This document shows, piece after piece, positions 53,810-63,788 of a DNA stretch of 64,000 bases (position 1 is the first letter of the stretch; each line of letters starts with the position of its first letter). The position numbers and the translations under genes are program-made. Below the pieces are notes generated by a model. The model was given only the letters and a program-made list of their open reading frames with translations. It was not told the origin of the DNA and searched no databases. Source of the DNA: Symbiodinium natans (taxonomy: Eukaryota > Sar > Dinophyceae > Suessiales > Symbiodiniaceae). The DNA lies in contig CAJNDS010000027.1 of NCBI GenBank assembly GCA_905221605.1, forward strand, positions 32,501 to 96,500. The letters are read 5' to 3'.

Positions 53810-54727
53810 ATGTTGGGTGTATTGGGCGGGTGTGGTTCTCTGAAGCAAGCATTACTGCAAAGTGGTTTCAGCGCCAGTGTCTGCAGAATTGAGGAGGCGA
53901 AGAGTTGCGAGCAAGTGCTCCCTTCTTTGAGAGCCGAACCGAAAGCACGCAGCTTCGAGTTTGCCAAGGCCATGCAGGTATGCGGAGACCTGCGGGATCT
54001 CCCAACTCTGCTGAGAGTGTGGAATCTGTCCCGTGAGAGGAACATCCCCCTCAAGTTGACAGCATACTCCATCCTAATCCAGGCATGTGCAAAAGCCATT
54101 GACCGACAGCGCCGCCATACCAAAAAGTTGGGCCTTGTGGCAGGTAAACGGGCGTGGCAATGGATGTTGCATGATGGGCATAAGCCAGACGCCGCCGTAG
54201 TTAAGGCTGCTCTTCATCTTTGTTCCAAAGCCGGGGATGCAGAATGGGCCACACAGCTCTGGCAAAACACCCCAGAATGTAGCACCGCTTTGTGGAACCG
54301 ATATCTGGATACTCTGGCACGGCATTCGGGTCCAGAAGGCTGGGAAGCTGTAGAAGAGGAACTGCGAAATAGCGCGACACGAAGGCTTGTACCCGATTGC
54401 GTCACACTGGCGACGTTGATGGATGCAGCTGCCGAGCAGAATGACATGCAGCGTGCTGACAACTTCTGGGATCACCTGTCTCCAAGTGTCGAACTGACTT
54501 CAATCACCTATGCTGCTCGATCCAAGAGCTTCCTTCTGGGTTCAAAGCCCGAGTGCGTGCCGGACCTCCGCTGCGATATGCAGAGGCGGTCAATCTCCCC
54601 AAACATTCGCAACATCCTCCACGAGGTCCAGGCCTGGCTCCTGCTACTGCACCAGGAGCCCCAAGATCGCTCGCGCTACGAGCGGCTCAGTGAGGCGTCT
54701 GCGCGGGCCACCTCGGGAGATACTTAG
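53810..54727 (+). CDS. Intronless pentatricopeptide-repeat-like protein
   Basis: 305 aa, uninterrupted, ending in TAG. Residues about 60-235 show tandem 35-aa helical hairpins of the PPR type: LTAYSILIQACAKA with GKRAWQWMLHDGHKPDAAVV, then KAALHLCSKAGDAEWATQLW, WNRYLDTLARHSGPEGWEAV, and PDCVTLATLMDAAAEQNDMQ with RADNFWDHL. PPR proteins bind organelle RNA and act in plastid or mitochondrial RNA processing; they are abundant in dinoflagellates. A clear N-terminal targeting peptide is not visible. Telomeric repeats abut the ATG (53788-53808). The lack of introns, unlike most neighbours, suggests a retroposed copy or simple intron loss. The frame is intact. Confidence 0.7.
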   Translation: MLGVLGGCGSLKQALLQSGFSASVCRIEEAKSCEQVLPSLRAEPKARSFEFAKAMQVCGDLRDLPTLLRVWNLSRERNIPLKLTAYSILIQACAKAIDRQRRHTKKLGLVAGKRAWQWMLHDGHKPDAAVVKAALHLCSKAGDAEWATQLWQNTPECSTALWNRYLDTLARHSGPEGWEAVEEELRNSATRRLVPDCVTLATLMDAAAEQNDMQRADNFWDHLSPSVELTSITYAARSKSFLLGSKPECVPDLRCDMQRRSISPNIRNILHEVQAWLLLLHQEPQDRSRYERLSEASARATSGDT

Positions 54728-54819
54728 GTGCTGAGTTAGGTACCCTCTCTTTATTCTTGTGTGTGTGTGAGTTTTGGAGAGTACATAAACAGCTCCTTCA
54801 AGAACCTCAGTTTGGGCTC

Positions 54820-54978
54820 TACAGCACCTCTTCAGACCCAGAGGGCCAACCTTTTGTCAGCAAAAGTGGAGATCTCCAGTAAGGAAGTCCAGGGTACGGG
54901 CCGAGAGATGGAGCAACTCCGACGTATGCAGGGCCTGGCGGAGGGCATCTGCCAGGGCCAAAAGATGGATTCTTGGCG
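54820..54978 (+). CDS. Coiled-coil exon candidate
   Basis: The frame reads QRANLLSAKVEISSKEVQ and REMEQLRRMQGLAEGICQGQ before TTTAGGG repeats begin at 54985. Charged and helical. Boundaries are uncertain and there is no family. Confidence 0.35.
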
Positions 54979-54984
54979 TCTAAG

Positions 54985-55585
54985 GTTTAGGGTTTAGGGG
55001 ATATGAGAGGCCCAGCTTTTGCCTCAATGTTTTGTCAGGGGTGGAGGGTGGGGGGGGGGGTGAAGGGTTACCTACTGGCACTTAAGTAGTAGGAGTGAGG
55101 GAAGTGAGTACGTTATATCCCCCCTACATAGAGGTTTTGCATCGTTATCTATACGCCTACCGTGTACATATGTTCATTGAGTATATCTACAGCTAAACCC
55201 CACCCCCCCACCCCCTTGCCCAAATCTCCTTAAACCCTAAACCCTAAACCCTAAACCCTAAACCCTAAACCCTAAAAGTTCCCAAAAGCCCTGCATCCCG
55301 GATGCCCGATCAATTTGAGGCTTTGGGAAGAATCCGCGTCTTGGACTGGCCATGGCCGTGCCAGTGAGGCAAAAAAGAGTTTGAGTCCCGCTGTTGCTGG
55401 ATCGACTGCTGGGCTGTTGTCTTTGGCTGTCAGGTTCAAAAGTTTGGGATATTCGGATGTTCCCCCTTATACTAGCAGTCCTGAATAGGGATTATAATGG
55501 GGGGGGGGGGTACTATAATCCCAAGCATAGGACTGTTTGTACAAGGGGGAACATCCCAAGTTCAAGAGGTTCATCCGTTTTACGC

Positions 55586-55618
<33 letters not shown>

Positions 55619-55642
55619 CCGCCCTTAGACTAAAATCACGGC
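54985..55642. other. Homopolymers, short telomeric array and an element
   Basis: Poly-G at 55049-55060, CCCTAAA array at 55231-55277, the family III element at 55457-55556, and a poly-C run at 55587-55617. No gene. Confidence 0.6.
55457..55556. mobile_element. Inverted-repeat element, family III (best copy)
   Basis: Long terminal inverted repeats of about 40 bp: left GGATGTTCCCCCTTATACTA, CAGTCCTGAATAGGGATTAT; right the complement of GGATGTTCCCCCTTGTACAA, CAGTCCTATGCTTGGGATTA. The centre is poly-G. Related copies at 46407 and a right half at 61260-61335. Confidence 0.7.
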
Positions 55643-56563
55643 TTCAAGTTGCACATGCCAGGCATGGGGCATGTCCCACACATCAAGGTCGATGTGCAGA
55701 GATCAGTTGACATGACATATCAGGAGAAGTTCTGCACTTGTTCACAAGCAGAACTGCGCGTCTTCAGCTCGGCTGCAACAAATCTATTTTCAGGAGGTTG
55801 AGGGTTTAGGGCCCCCAGATAAACCTTACATTGGGCCTTGCATGGAGTAAGGCGATGCCAGATGGTGTTCTGGACAAGGCGCGCCTGTGAGAGCGATGAC
55901 CCAGACATTCACAAAGCGCTAGGGGTTTAATGCTTCGGACCACTCGAAACCCTTAAAACTCTGCCCCCAAAACCTCTGCTTTCTCAGAACTTGGAGGTGA
56001 AATCATTTTTCGCCGCGTTGACCATGGATGATGCCTGGACGCCCGTGCGAGATGAAGATGGCGAGGTGTGGAGCCACTTGCCAGGGTTTAGGGCCTTTAG
56101 GCCACATGGACCCCAGCTTGCTAGTACCCATGGCAAGATACTTGCCTAAATACATATTAGGGCCTCCATAGTGATGGCACAACAGTTGTTTGTTGAGGGA
56201 CCGTGGGCACGCCAAGCAAGGTATTGGGATGGTTGGACAATCAAGCCCTAGGCCCTAAGCCCTGCAAGCCCTCTACCCGTATCACCTTCTTGGCGGGCAT
56301 GGTCTCCAGGATTATGCTCAGGGCCTTTAGATTGCAGGTGCCTGGCCCATCTTAATATATGATAATATATGATACTAAATAATAATATATTACTAATATA
56401 TGATAAGATATGACAATATATGATAATATATGACAATATATGATAACACATGCGCCCTTGCGCGCTATGCTCACCACGTCCGTCGCAGATCATCTACGGC
56501 GTGCTGGCATCGGGCATGAACAACTTGAACCTGTCCTGGTGGCCGCATCTGTTTGCTCGATGA
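55643..56563 (+). CDS. Unknown gene, last exons
   Basis: Three coding-like pieces: about 55643-55750 (KLHMPGMGHVPHIKVDVQRS, VDMTYQEKF), 55997-56085 (VKSFFAALTMDDAWTPVRDE, DGEVWSHLPG) after an AG, and 56489-56563 (IIYGVLASGMNNLNLSWWPH, LFAR, TGA) after CGTCGCAG. The second exon's donor is a telomere-type G|GTTTAG at 56086. Phases of exons two and three do not match directly, so an exon between them is missing. An AATATATGATA-type AT repeat (56354-56450) lies in the gap. Soluble, no recognised family. Confidence 0.45.
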
Positions 56564-58931
56564 CAAACCCTAAACCCTAAACCCTAAACGAGTTGGAAGG
56601 TACCTGAACCACTCCGACGAGCCAAACGTGGCATTCAAAGATGCGCGGAGCTTGGTTCAGGGCCATCGACCGAGGGGGGTTGATCCAAAGTATGGGGGCC
56701 CCTTGTTCAAAGGCTTGGGGTTTAGGGCTTTTGGCATCATCAGAGAGCTTCTTGAGGGTTTAGATCAACCCCATCACCCCTTTTAGAGCTTGGGCTCAGG
56801 CCGAAGAGGATGGAGAATACAACTCTTTCATCACAAGGCCAGGTCGTTAGCGACTCTTCTTCCAGTATCTGATGACTCAGAACCCTGGAAACTGCTTGAA
56901 TCCAACAAGCACTGCGCAAATCGATGCCCCCCAAACGCCTCGTACCGACAGAACTCTCAACCCATACGCTGCACGAGAAGCAGGGCTGACAATATCAACT
57001 GCACCAAAAACACAGTACAACGACGAAGAGCTCACCCGAGCAGGCAAGAGGACGGTTGTGGATCGAGCTTCTTGAAGACGGGCTTCTGTTATTTGCTGCT
57101 ATTTGCTGTGAAAAGTTCCAAGATACAGTCGGAGGCCCTTTTCATTCAACAAGTGAATCAAGTAACAACTGTTTCTACGTGCCGGGGAATCAGTCAGGAT
57201 GTTAGCCTTGTGAAGAGTCCCCACAACTGACAGCCTCACCAAGATGCTCGTTATCAGAGCCGACACCCGCTGCAGCCTTTCATGTGTAAGTTCTTCTGTT
57301 CACATATCCATTGAGGAAGAACCAGCACAAGTTACAAAGACTGCAGAACAGCACAGCTCAGAGCAACAGGTAACTCAGTCAGACAGTACAAAGCAGCAAT
57401 AACAGCCAAGAAAGCCAACGGCAAAATCCACGAAAGAAATCGAGAGAAAGAACCACTCTGGAAAAATGCAGAAAGCAGAGCAGACAAACACCCATTATGG
57501 TACCAGAAGTGACGCTTGTCAAGTCAAAGCATCCAGCTCAGAGAGGCTAGATTCCTCAACCGTAGAAACCCTAAACCCTCGACCCCCAAACCTTAAAACC
57601 TAAACCCCAAGCCCCTGTAGAACCATAGAAACCCTAAACCCTCAACCCTAAACCGCGGGAGTTGACACTTGGCTGCAGGAGGCAGATTGAAGCTGGAGAG
57701 GATCCCACGGGTTGAGCCATCAGCGAAGTTTTTGGAAGTTTCGGGCTTATAGGGTTTAGGGTTTAGGGTTTCGGGCTTATAGGGTTTTAGGGTTTGAGAG
57801 TTTCGGGGTGATAGGGCTTTTGGGTTTGGAAGTTTGGGGTTCAGGGTTTATACTGGTAGGGTTGTTTCGGGTGTAAGGTGTTTCGGGTTTAGGGTTTGTG
57901 GGCTATTTCAGGTTTAGGGTTACAGGGTTTACAGGGGCTTCTTAAGGGTGTAAGAGGCTTCCTCTGTACAAGTAGGATCACTCTTGGGGCAGCTGCGGGC
58001 TGATGCGAGGGTTGAGATCATTGGAGGTGGTTCGGCAGTTTAGGCAAAAGGGTCGAGGAATAAGTTCGGGACTTGGACGCTGTGGTCTAAGGGTTTGGGG
58101 CTGAGGGCCTGGGGACGGGCTTAGAGGGTTCGGTGGGTGGGTGCGGCACATGTTCACCGTGGCCCTGGTGGAAGGAGCTGACCACGGACTACCGCGAGCT
58201 GGGACAGGACCATTGTCAGAAGCCCCGCAAGCCTGCTTCCGTTAGGGAAGGTTCTCAAGTCGTTCTTACTAGGACCCTAAGCACACTATAAACCCTATTA
58301 AACCCTGCAGACCCTGCAAACCCTGTCAACCCCAGGAACCCTAAACCTAAGTCGCTCTACCCCTGTGGTCGATGTCAGCGGACCCTAATTTGAAGCCCTG
58401 GGCCCAGGAGTTCTACGCATTGGTTTCTGGCAGCTGAGATAGGCGCCCCATGCGCCCAAAGCACAAAAATCGCGCTGCCGAGCTTCATGCATTCACGATA
58501 CTTATGTGGTCTGAGCTCCCTGGTGGTCATCATCGTTTTGTCATCCGCAGCTGCTCAGGATAAGGCAGTTTAATGCAGCCTTCCTCGCACCTTGCATACG
58601 CACACAAGCCTGCAGTGGCCTGCAACTGCGCAACTGCGACAGTGGCCCTCAACACAGTGAGCACACAACGATCACCATGTGACACTATCACTGGACTTGC
58701 ACCTTGCCTTTTTGATCAATGTCGGCAGCAGACTTGCACCGGTGCAATGCCAAGACGTGCAGCGAAGTTGAAGTCCCTTGCTTTGATTGCACCCAGAGGC
58801 TGGTCCACCGGGCTACACCCCGTGTCGAAGATGTCAGAGCGCCTGACCGCACAGCCGCGACCTCTGCGCCCACTTTAGACCCCAAATCCATCTAGACTCG
58901 AAACCCCCCAACCCCTCAGAGGCTAAAGGGC
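56564..58931. other. Mostly degenerate telomeric DNA; weak exon candidates
   Basis: CCCTAAA patch at 56566-56590, degenerate C-strand units at 57565-57655, degenerate G-strand units at 57745-57935. One coding-like frame near 56630-56710 reads KDARSLVQGHRPRGVDPKYG. ORFs at 56790-57230 and 58573-58878 have no support beyond being open. Confidence 0.45.
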
Positions 58932-59201
58932 GTGGAGTGGCCGAGACAGGATTTCATCCGCAGGGAGCACGGCCACTTGCCGCTCCGCGAGGTTGTGGAT
59001 GCGCTCCGCACTCAGGGAGGATTTCAAGGGCTCAAGGTTGAGGCTTTGGTAGTATACAGCATAATAAGAGCAGGGTCTGCTCAATCGAGACTTCAGAGCA
59101 CTCGCATGTTGGGCGCACTGGCCCACCCCCCCCCCGCCCCCCACACCCGCAAGTGGATGCGAGCGATTGCGGCCTTGCGACGCTCCGCATGCAAGACATG
59201 A
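58932..59201 (+). CDS. Terminal part of an unknown gene
   Basis: Open throughout to TGA at 59199-59201. The start reads EWPRQDFIRREHGHLPLREV, VDALRTQGGF and the end KWMRAIAALRRSACKT; the middle includes a poly-C run (59127-59140) and looks non-coding, so a three-fold-length intron may lie inside. Basic, helical; family unknown. Confidence 0.4.
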   Translation: MEWPRQDFIRREHGHLPLREVVDALRTQGGFQGLKVEALVVYSIIRAGSAQSRLQSTRMLGALAHPPPAPHTRKWMRAIAALRRSACKT

Positions 59202-59506
59202 TGTGAAAGAGAGCAGTGGCTTTAGGGTTTAGGGTTTAGGGGCCTTCTTTCATGGAAAGAGGCCCGGAAAAAAGGGCAGTGTCTCACCGGAAGACTGGTT
59301 CCTTTGGGCGGCGGCCCGTGCAACCGCGTGTGTATGTTCAGCCTCGCCGAGGCTGGATGCCCTGGAGTTCTCTTCGGCTTCTTTCCTGCGGCAGTTTTCA
59401 GAAGTCAAGATCGAGGAGGGGATGCCAAAAAACGGGCTTGGATACGTTCCCGGGCGTTGCACAGCCTGCTTGGATTTGTTTATGGGCGGCCCCTTGATGG
59501 CAGAAG

Positions 59507-59689
59507 CCGGCGAAGCCCGAGTTCAACGAAGCAGAGGTGCGCCAGTCAGCGGGTGCCGGCTTTGATGCATTTGACCCGCTTGCTGCTGATCCGCTGGCCA
59601 GGCGTGCGTCTTGTCTGAGAAGGGGCGGCTGGAACGTTACGCCACAACGCCGGCTGCTCCGGCGGGGGTCTTTCAGTGCAGAAGTTTGA
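59507..59689 (+). CDS. Terminal exon of an unknown gene
   Basis: After GATGGCAG the frame reads KPAKPEFNEAEVRQSAGAGF, DAFDPLAADPLARRAS and WNVTPQRRLLRRGSFSAEV, then TGA at 59687-59689. Acidic first half, Arg-rich second half, no domain recognised. Opposite-strand ORFs overlap. Confidence 0.4.
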   Translation, partial: PAKPEFNEAEVRQSAGAGFDAFDPLAADPLARRASCLRRGGWNVTPQRRLLRRGSFSAEV

Positions 59690-60585
59690 CGAACCAATGA
59701 TATGTCGCATTATGTTATGGCATGTTATGTTATGTTACATGTTACATGTTAGTGCATGAACGTATATTTACATGGCATTGTGTGTATTCGTGTGTATTGG
59801 CATTATAGGCACTCAGACGTCTATATATATATATGTATTACATAAACACAAATCTAAAAAAAGTGGAAGCATGACCAAGGCATATCTGATGCCTGGCTTG
59901 TCCCGGCCCCTAAACCCCCCAAGCTTCGCTAAGTATCTCCAAACCAAAAAGTGTGTGCGGGGGTGGGGCGAGGGGGGAGGGGAGGGCGGGCGCAGGTGAG
60001 AGCCCTCCCTGGGGTGTAGAGATGCACCCTTCCGGGTGGCACGATCCGGAATCTGAATCTTTGAACATGAGTGGTCCTTTGCACCCATGAAGCATGTACC
60101 TCTCCAACCCTGAGCCCCAATGTTGTGACAAGGAAAAGTCGGACGACACTTGCGTCCATCAGCTGCTTCTTGATTGCAATGCGTGAACATGTGTAGCACA
60201 AGGATTGCACCCTATAGTCGACAGTCTTTTTGTGAATAAACTCTCTGTGGCATTCTGAGGCATCGACTGCTGGAAGATCTGCGTGTGAGCTCCCTATACT
60301 ATAGGGAGCATATTGCGAGGCGAATTGAATTCTAGTTGGTTCAAGCTTCATCAAGGCTCGCCAGGGCAAGCAGTTGGCTGAGGTGCTCTGCCCATGCCTT
60401 CCCTCGGACAAAAAGCAAGAAGCGGCCCCACAGGAGGCTTTGTGGGCGTTTGCATCGGGGTGAAATCATTGGAATCCTGTGTAAGTGTGAAGGAGGCGTC
60501 CAGCCCAACATCCGACTGGAAGGAGGCACGTTTCGCACATGTTTGCAGATGTGGGGATAGATAAAATCAGCGACTGCTGGTCAAG
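59690..60585. other. No supported gene
   Basis: TA run at 59821-59835, G-rich stretch at 59958-59995. The first exon(s) of the TPR gene should lie here but I cannot identify them. Confidence 0.4.
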
Positions 60586-62022
60586 GTTGTCGCTGACGAG
60601 AAGGCCAAGGGCAGCGATGCCTTCAAGCAGAAGGCTTTGGCATTGATGGTTTCACACCACGGCGCCAGAGCAGCCCGTATCAGACCTGAGGATTTCAGAC
60701 GTGCGATAGATCATTACACTCGAGCCATTCGGGCTCTCGCCTCGACATTGAAGAGTACCCTTACATGTCCCAAGATGCTAGCTGATAGTTCGGGAGCAAA
60801 CACAGCTCAGGCCTCGCCCAAAGAGGTAGAGGAAGAACTGAAGACGCTACACACGCAGCAATCCCAGCGCTTCAATGCGTTGCTCGTGTTGCTCTTGGCA
60901 CACTGTTGCCTGGCTGCTGCCTAGGTTGTACTCAAACCGTTCGGCGGCTCGCCTTCAGGCACGTGGACGGCTGTGCATCAGACGCCACGAGCACTGCCGT
61001 ATTCGGAAACAATTCCTCAGGTTGAGGAAGCAGAGGCGGCGCTCGCTGATGCAAGGTGCACCCTAAACCCTAAACCCTGAACCCTGAACCCTAAACCCTA
61101 AACCCCTAACCTCCTAGAAAGAGATGCTGCGCAGGGCTGGATCCATCATGGGCCTGCCAGGCTCTGTGTCCAGTTGGCACCCTCTTGGCCAAAGGGCTAT
61201 TTCCGCTTGGGGCCGGGGGCCTCAAGAGATCGGGCCAGACCCCTAAACGGGTTTGGGTTGCCAGTCCTTAGTAGGTATGATAATAGTACTAGAATGCCTC
61301 AAAGGACTGTTCGTATAAGGGGGAAGATTTCAAGGTCTAGGGCTTAGGAATCCCCATGCCCTTAACCCTGAGATCCCCGCAAGATCGAACTCCAGGCCCC
61401 TAAAGCAGCAAAGCGCCTGCTGGGGCTCCATAGACATCCCAAGGACCTCTCTGAGACAGCTCCAGCGTTTCGATGAGGCCTAGGGTTTTGTTTTGTTTGT
61501 TGGCTTTAGGGTTTAGGGGTTAGGGTTTAGGGTTTAGGGTCGATTGGGGTTGAGGGTTTGGGGGTTTAGCATCGGTTGTTCATGTTTGGGAAACCTCAAG
61601 TCTCCAAGAAGCCTAAACCCTCGAAAGCTCCGCGAGTCGTCTGGGAGCCCAAAATCGGACGGGGCGCGCTCGCCTCGAAGCCCTGGTGGTATAAACAGAG
61701 GTGCCCCAATTTTGTTAGACGCCCATATGGTCCAGGCTATTGAGGCCTTCATAGCCGGACGGTCCCTAGAGCCAGAGAACAAGGACTGGGAGAAGGAGGC
61801 CCGTTGAGGGTTTGAGGGGTTTTAGTATGTTGGGCCCTTCAAATTTGGGCCTCAGGGTACCTTGCGTCGGCCGGGTTTAGGGTTTTTGGCCCACATGTCG
61901 GGGTCGGGGATCTCGAAGTCTCTTGCTTGCCGGCCTGTGAGCCCTAAAGCTTGTGCTCCCGCAGTCTGCCACAGGTTGAAAAGACGCAGCAGATGCTTGA
62001 GGCCCTGTCGCACTTTTGTTGA
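60586..62022 (+). CDS. TPR co-chaperone-like protein (STI1/TTC-type), 5' exon missing
   Basis: Tetratricopeptide-repeat protein resembling the TPR domains of Hsp70/Hsp90 co-chaperones. Exons 60586-60633, 60691-60878, 60925-60958, 61021-61055, 61161-61210, 61701-61798 and 61975-62022 join to 501 nt ending TGA (62020-62022). Motifs: EKAKGSDAFKQK, DFRRAIDHYTRAIRAL, FNALYSNRSAARLQ, EAALADAR, LCVQLAPSWPKGYFRLG, AIEAFIAGRSLEPENKDWEK, VEKTQQMLEALSHFC. This is about three TPR units plus a capping helix. A 40-residue insert (about residues 33-72) sits between the helices of TPR1. Donors are GC, GT, GC, GT, unresolved, GC. The intron 61056-61160 begins with a GT donor and runs straight into CCCTAAA repeats. 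The 61210/61701 junction has no canonical donor. The N-terminus is not found. Confidence 0.8.
61060..61108 (-). repeat. CCCTAAA repeats inside a TPR-gene intron
   Basis: About 7 units starting 4 bases after the 5' splice site (AAG|GTGCACCC) of the 105-nt intron 61056-61160. Confidence 0.9.
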
Positions 62023-62809
62023 TGGATTAAAAAATGACGTGACAACATCCCACGAACGAAATTGCGCCATGTTCAAGGCATCGCCAGCTGCACAAGTGCG
62101 GCAGCTCATTATGCAGTTGCTACCAGGCGAGCGGCTACCCTGACATGTTATAAGTTCGAATTGGACAGGTTGAATCACAGACTCTAGCGGTATAGCTGTA
62201 GCAAGCATAGTACGACGTAGAAGATTCTAGTAGAACGCAGAACAAACACATAACATAGTGCAACAATGCAAACGCGGTAGAACATAGTAGACCACAGAAA
62301 AACACAGTCTGCGCATGGCATCGTTTTGCGTAGTATAGCATAGTACGACATAGTACAGAACACTACAACACAGCACAACACATCACAACACAACACAACA
62401 TAACAAAGTTCAACATGGTAAGCACACTACAACATAACAACACATTACGTAGTGTGGCATAGTAGATCATAGTATTAAACCAATGCTGCATCGCACAACA
62501 TCACATACATACCCAATTATAGCATAGGATAGCATAGCACCACATACAAGAATGGCATTGCATAGTACAATACTGTGTAGTACAGTAGTATTCCATTGTA
62601 ACTATGTCATACTAACCTAAATCGAAGCTGTAGGACCATGACAGAGAGAGAAGCTCCGACAGATATCCTGGCGACCTGGTTCCGAGCTGCCGATCCAGAA
62701 GGCGTATTGCAGATTCAGGTCCGGGAAGCATCCTAGGGCTGCAGGAGCTAGGGAGGGCTTGAGGGCTTGCTTTTGGGGTTTCGAGTTTCGCATATGGGCA
62801 TTTTTCAAG
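62023..62809. other. Degenerate CATAGTACA-type simple repeat
   Basis: From about 62200 to 62615 the sequence is built from loosely repeated words such as ACATAGTA, ACAACACA and GCATAGTA. No gene. Confidence 0.7.
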
Positions 62810-62912
62810 ATAGGGGTACCCCTTTTGTACCCCAAATAGAATAATACAGAAGAATATAATCCCCTTAAAGGAACCCCCCCAAAAAGGTACCCCCCTATTT
62901 TCGGAAATCCCC
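62810..62912. mobile_element. Diverged family I element
   Basis: Right end AGGTACCCCCCTATTTTCGG, then AAATCCCCCA matches the right end of the copy at 5597. The left side has AGGGGTACCCCTTTTGTACC. Inverted ends are less perfect than at 5487. Confidence 0.5.
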
Positions 62913-63364
62913 CATATGGTTGTCAGGTCAATGGGCGGCTCCGTGACCTGGGAGCCTGCAAGTGGCGCCGTCTTCGAGATGGAGCACAGCCGGCGAAGGC
63001 CGCCTGTCGCATGTGGTAGATTCCCTGGAAATCGGTCTGTGGAAATGTTGAATCATTATTACTATTATGATAATTATCATTATTACTATTCTTCTTATAT
63101 ATATATATACAAATATATATATATATGTATATCCAGGGTGTCCCAAAAAGGCACCATAATTTTGGAGGCTGGCCATGCATGCTACCGAAGAACAGATGGT
63201 GTGCAAGCACTGCGCAGGCGCAGATACGCTACGCTTTCTTGCACAAGAAGGGGCGCCTTCGACAGAATGCTTCACAACCCCGAATCCTTTTCATTCTCAT
63301 GACGCAGGGCTACTAATCTCATGCAGCGAATGCTTGTGACTTACTCCTCCTGTCGTCCGAGCAG
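62913..63364. other. AT microsatellite and unassigned sequence
   Basis: AT-rich run at 63054-63130. Just after it (63131-63165) CAGGGTGTCCCAAAAAGGCA resembles an end of Tc1/mariner-like elements; no partner end is seen. Confidence 0.4.
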
Positions 63365-63714
63365 GTATCTGGCCAACCTGGCCGCAAACCTGCAAAGCCC
63401 TTCCCCGGAAGCATATGCAGTGACCGACCTGGAAGGTGGGGGAGCGTCGGTATGCGCGAAGAATTTTGGGTTTTGGGGCACGATGGAAAGGCAAGCCCAT
63501 CAAGATACCCGATGTCAGCGCCTTCTTTTGGAAGACGGTGCCCGTCTCGGGATGTTGTGTGGGGATGACAAGAGACGACATGCAAAGCACAGACAACCCT
63601 AAACTCCCTAAACCCTAAACCCCAAAAGGGCCCTAAAACATAAGCTATGAGGACTTTGCCTCGGTCCACATCGACATCAAGGACGATGATGGCGCCATGA
63701 AAGCCATCCTGTGA
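63365..63714 (+). CDS. Last three exons of an unknown gene
   Basis: Exon 63365-63435 (YLANLAANLQSPSPEAYAVT, DLE; GTGGGG donor, phase 1), exon 63491 to about 63537 (GKPIKIPDVSAFFWKT; GTGCCC donor), and exon 63652-63714 (DFASVHIDIKDDDGAMKAIL, TGA). Phases agree. A C-strand telomeric patch (63597-63622) lies in the last intron. Soluble; family not recognised. Confidence 0.5.
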
Positions 63715-63788
63715 GCTACTCAGTCCAAAAAGGGTATTATAATATGTTTATAAAGTAACCAACCGATCTCTAGTCTTAGTGTGAGTTG
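63715..63788. other. Short spacer between two genes
   Basis: Only 74 bases separate the TGA of one gene and the ATG of the next, with an in-frame TAG at 63777-63779. Both genes are on the + strand. Confidence 0.5.
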
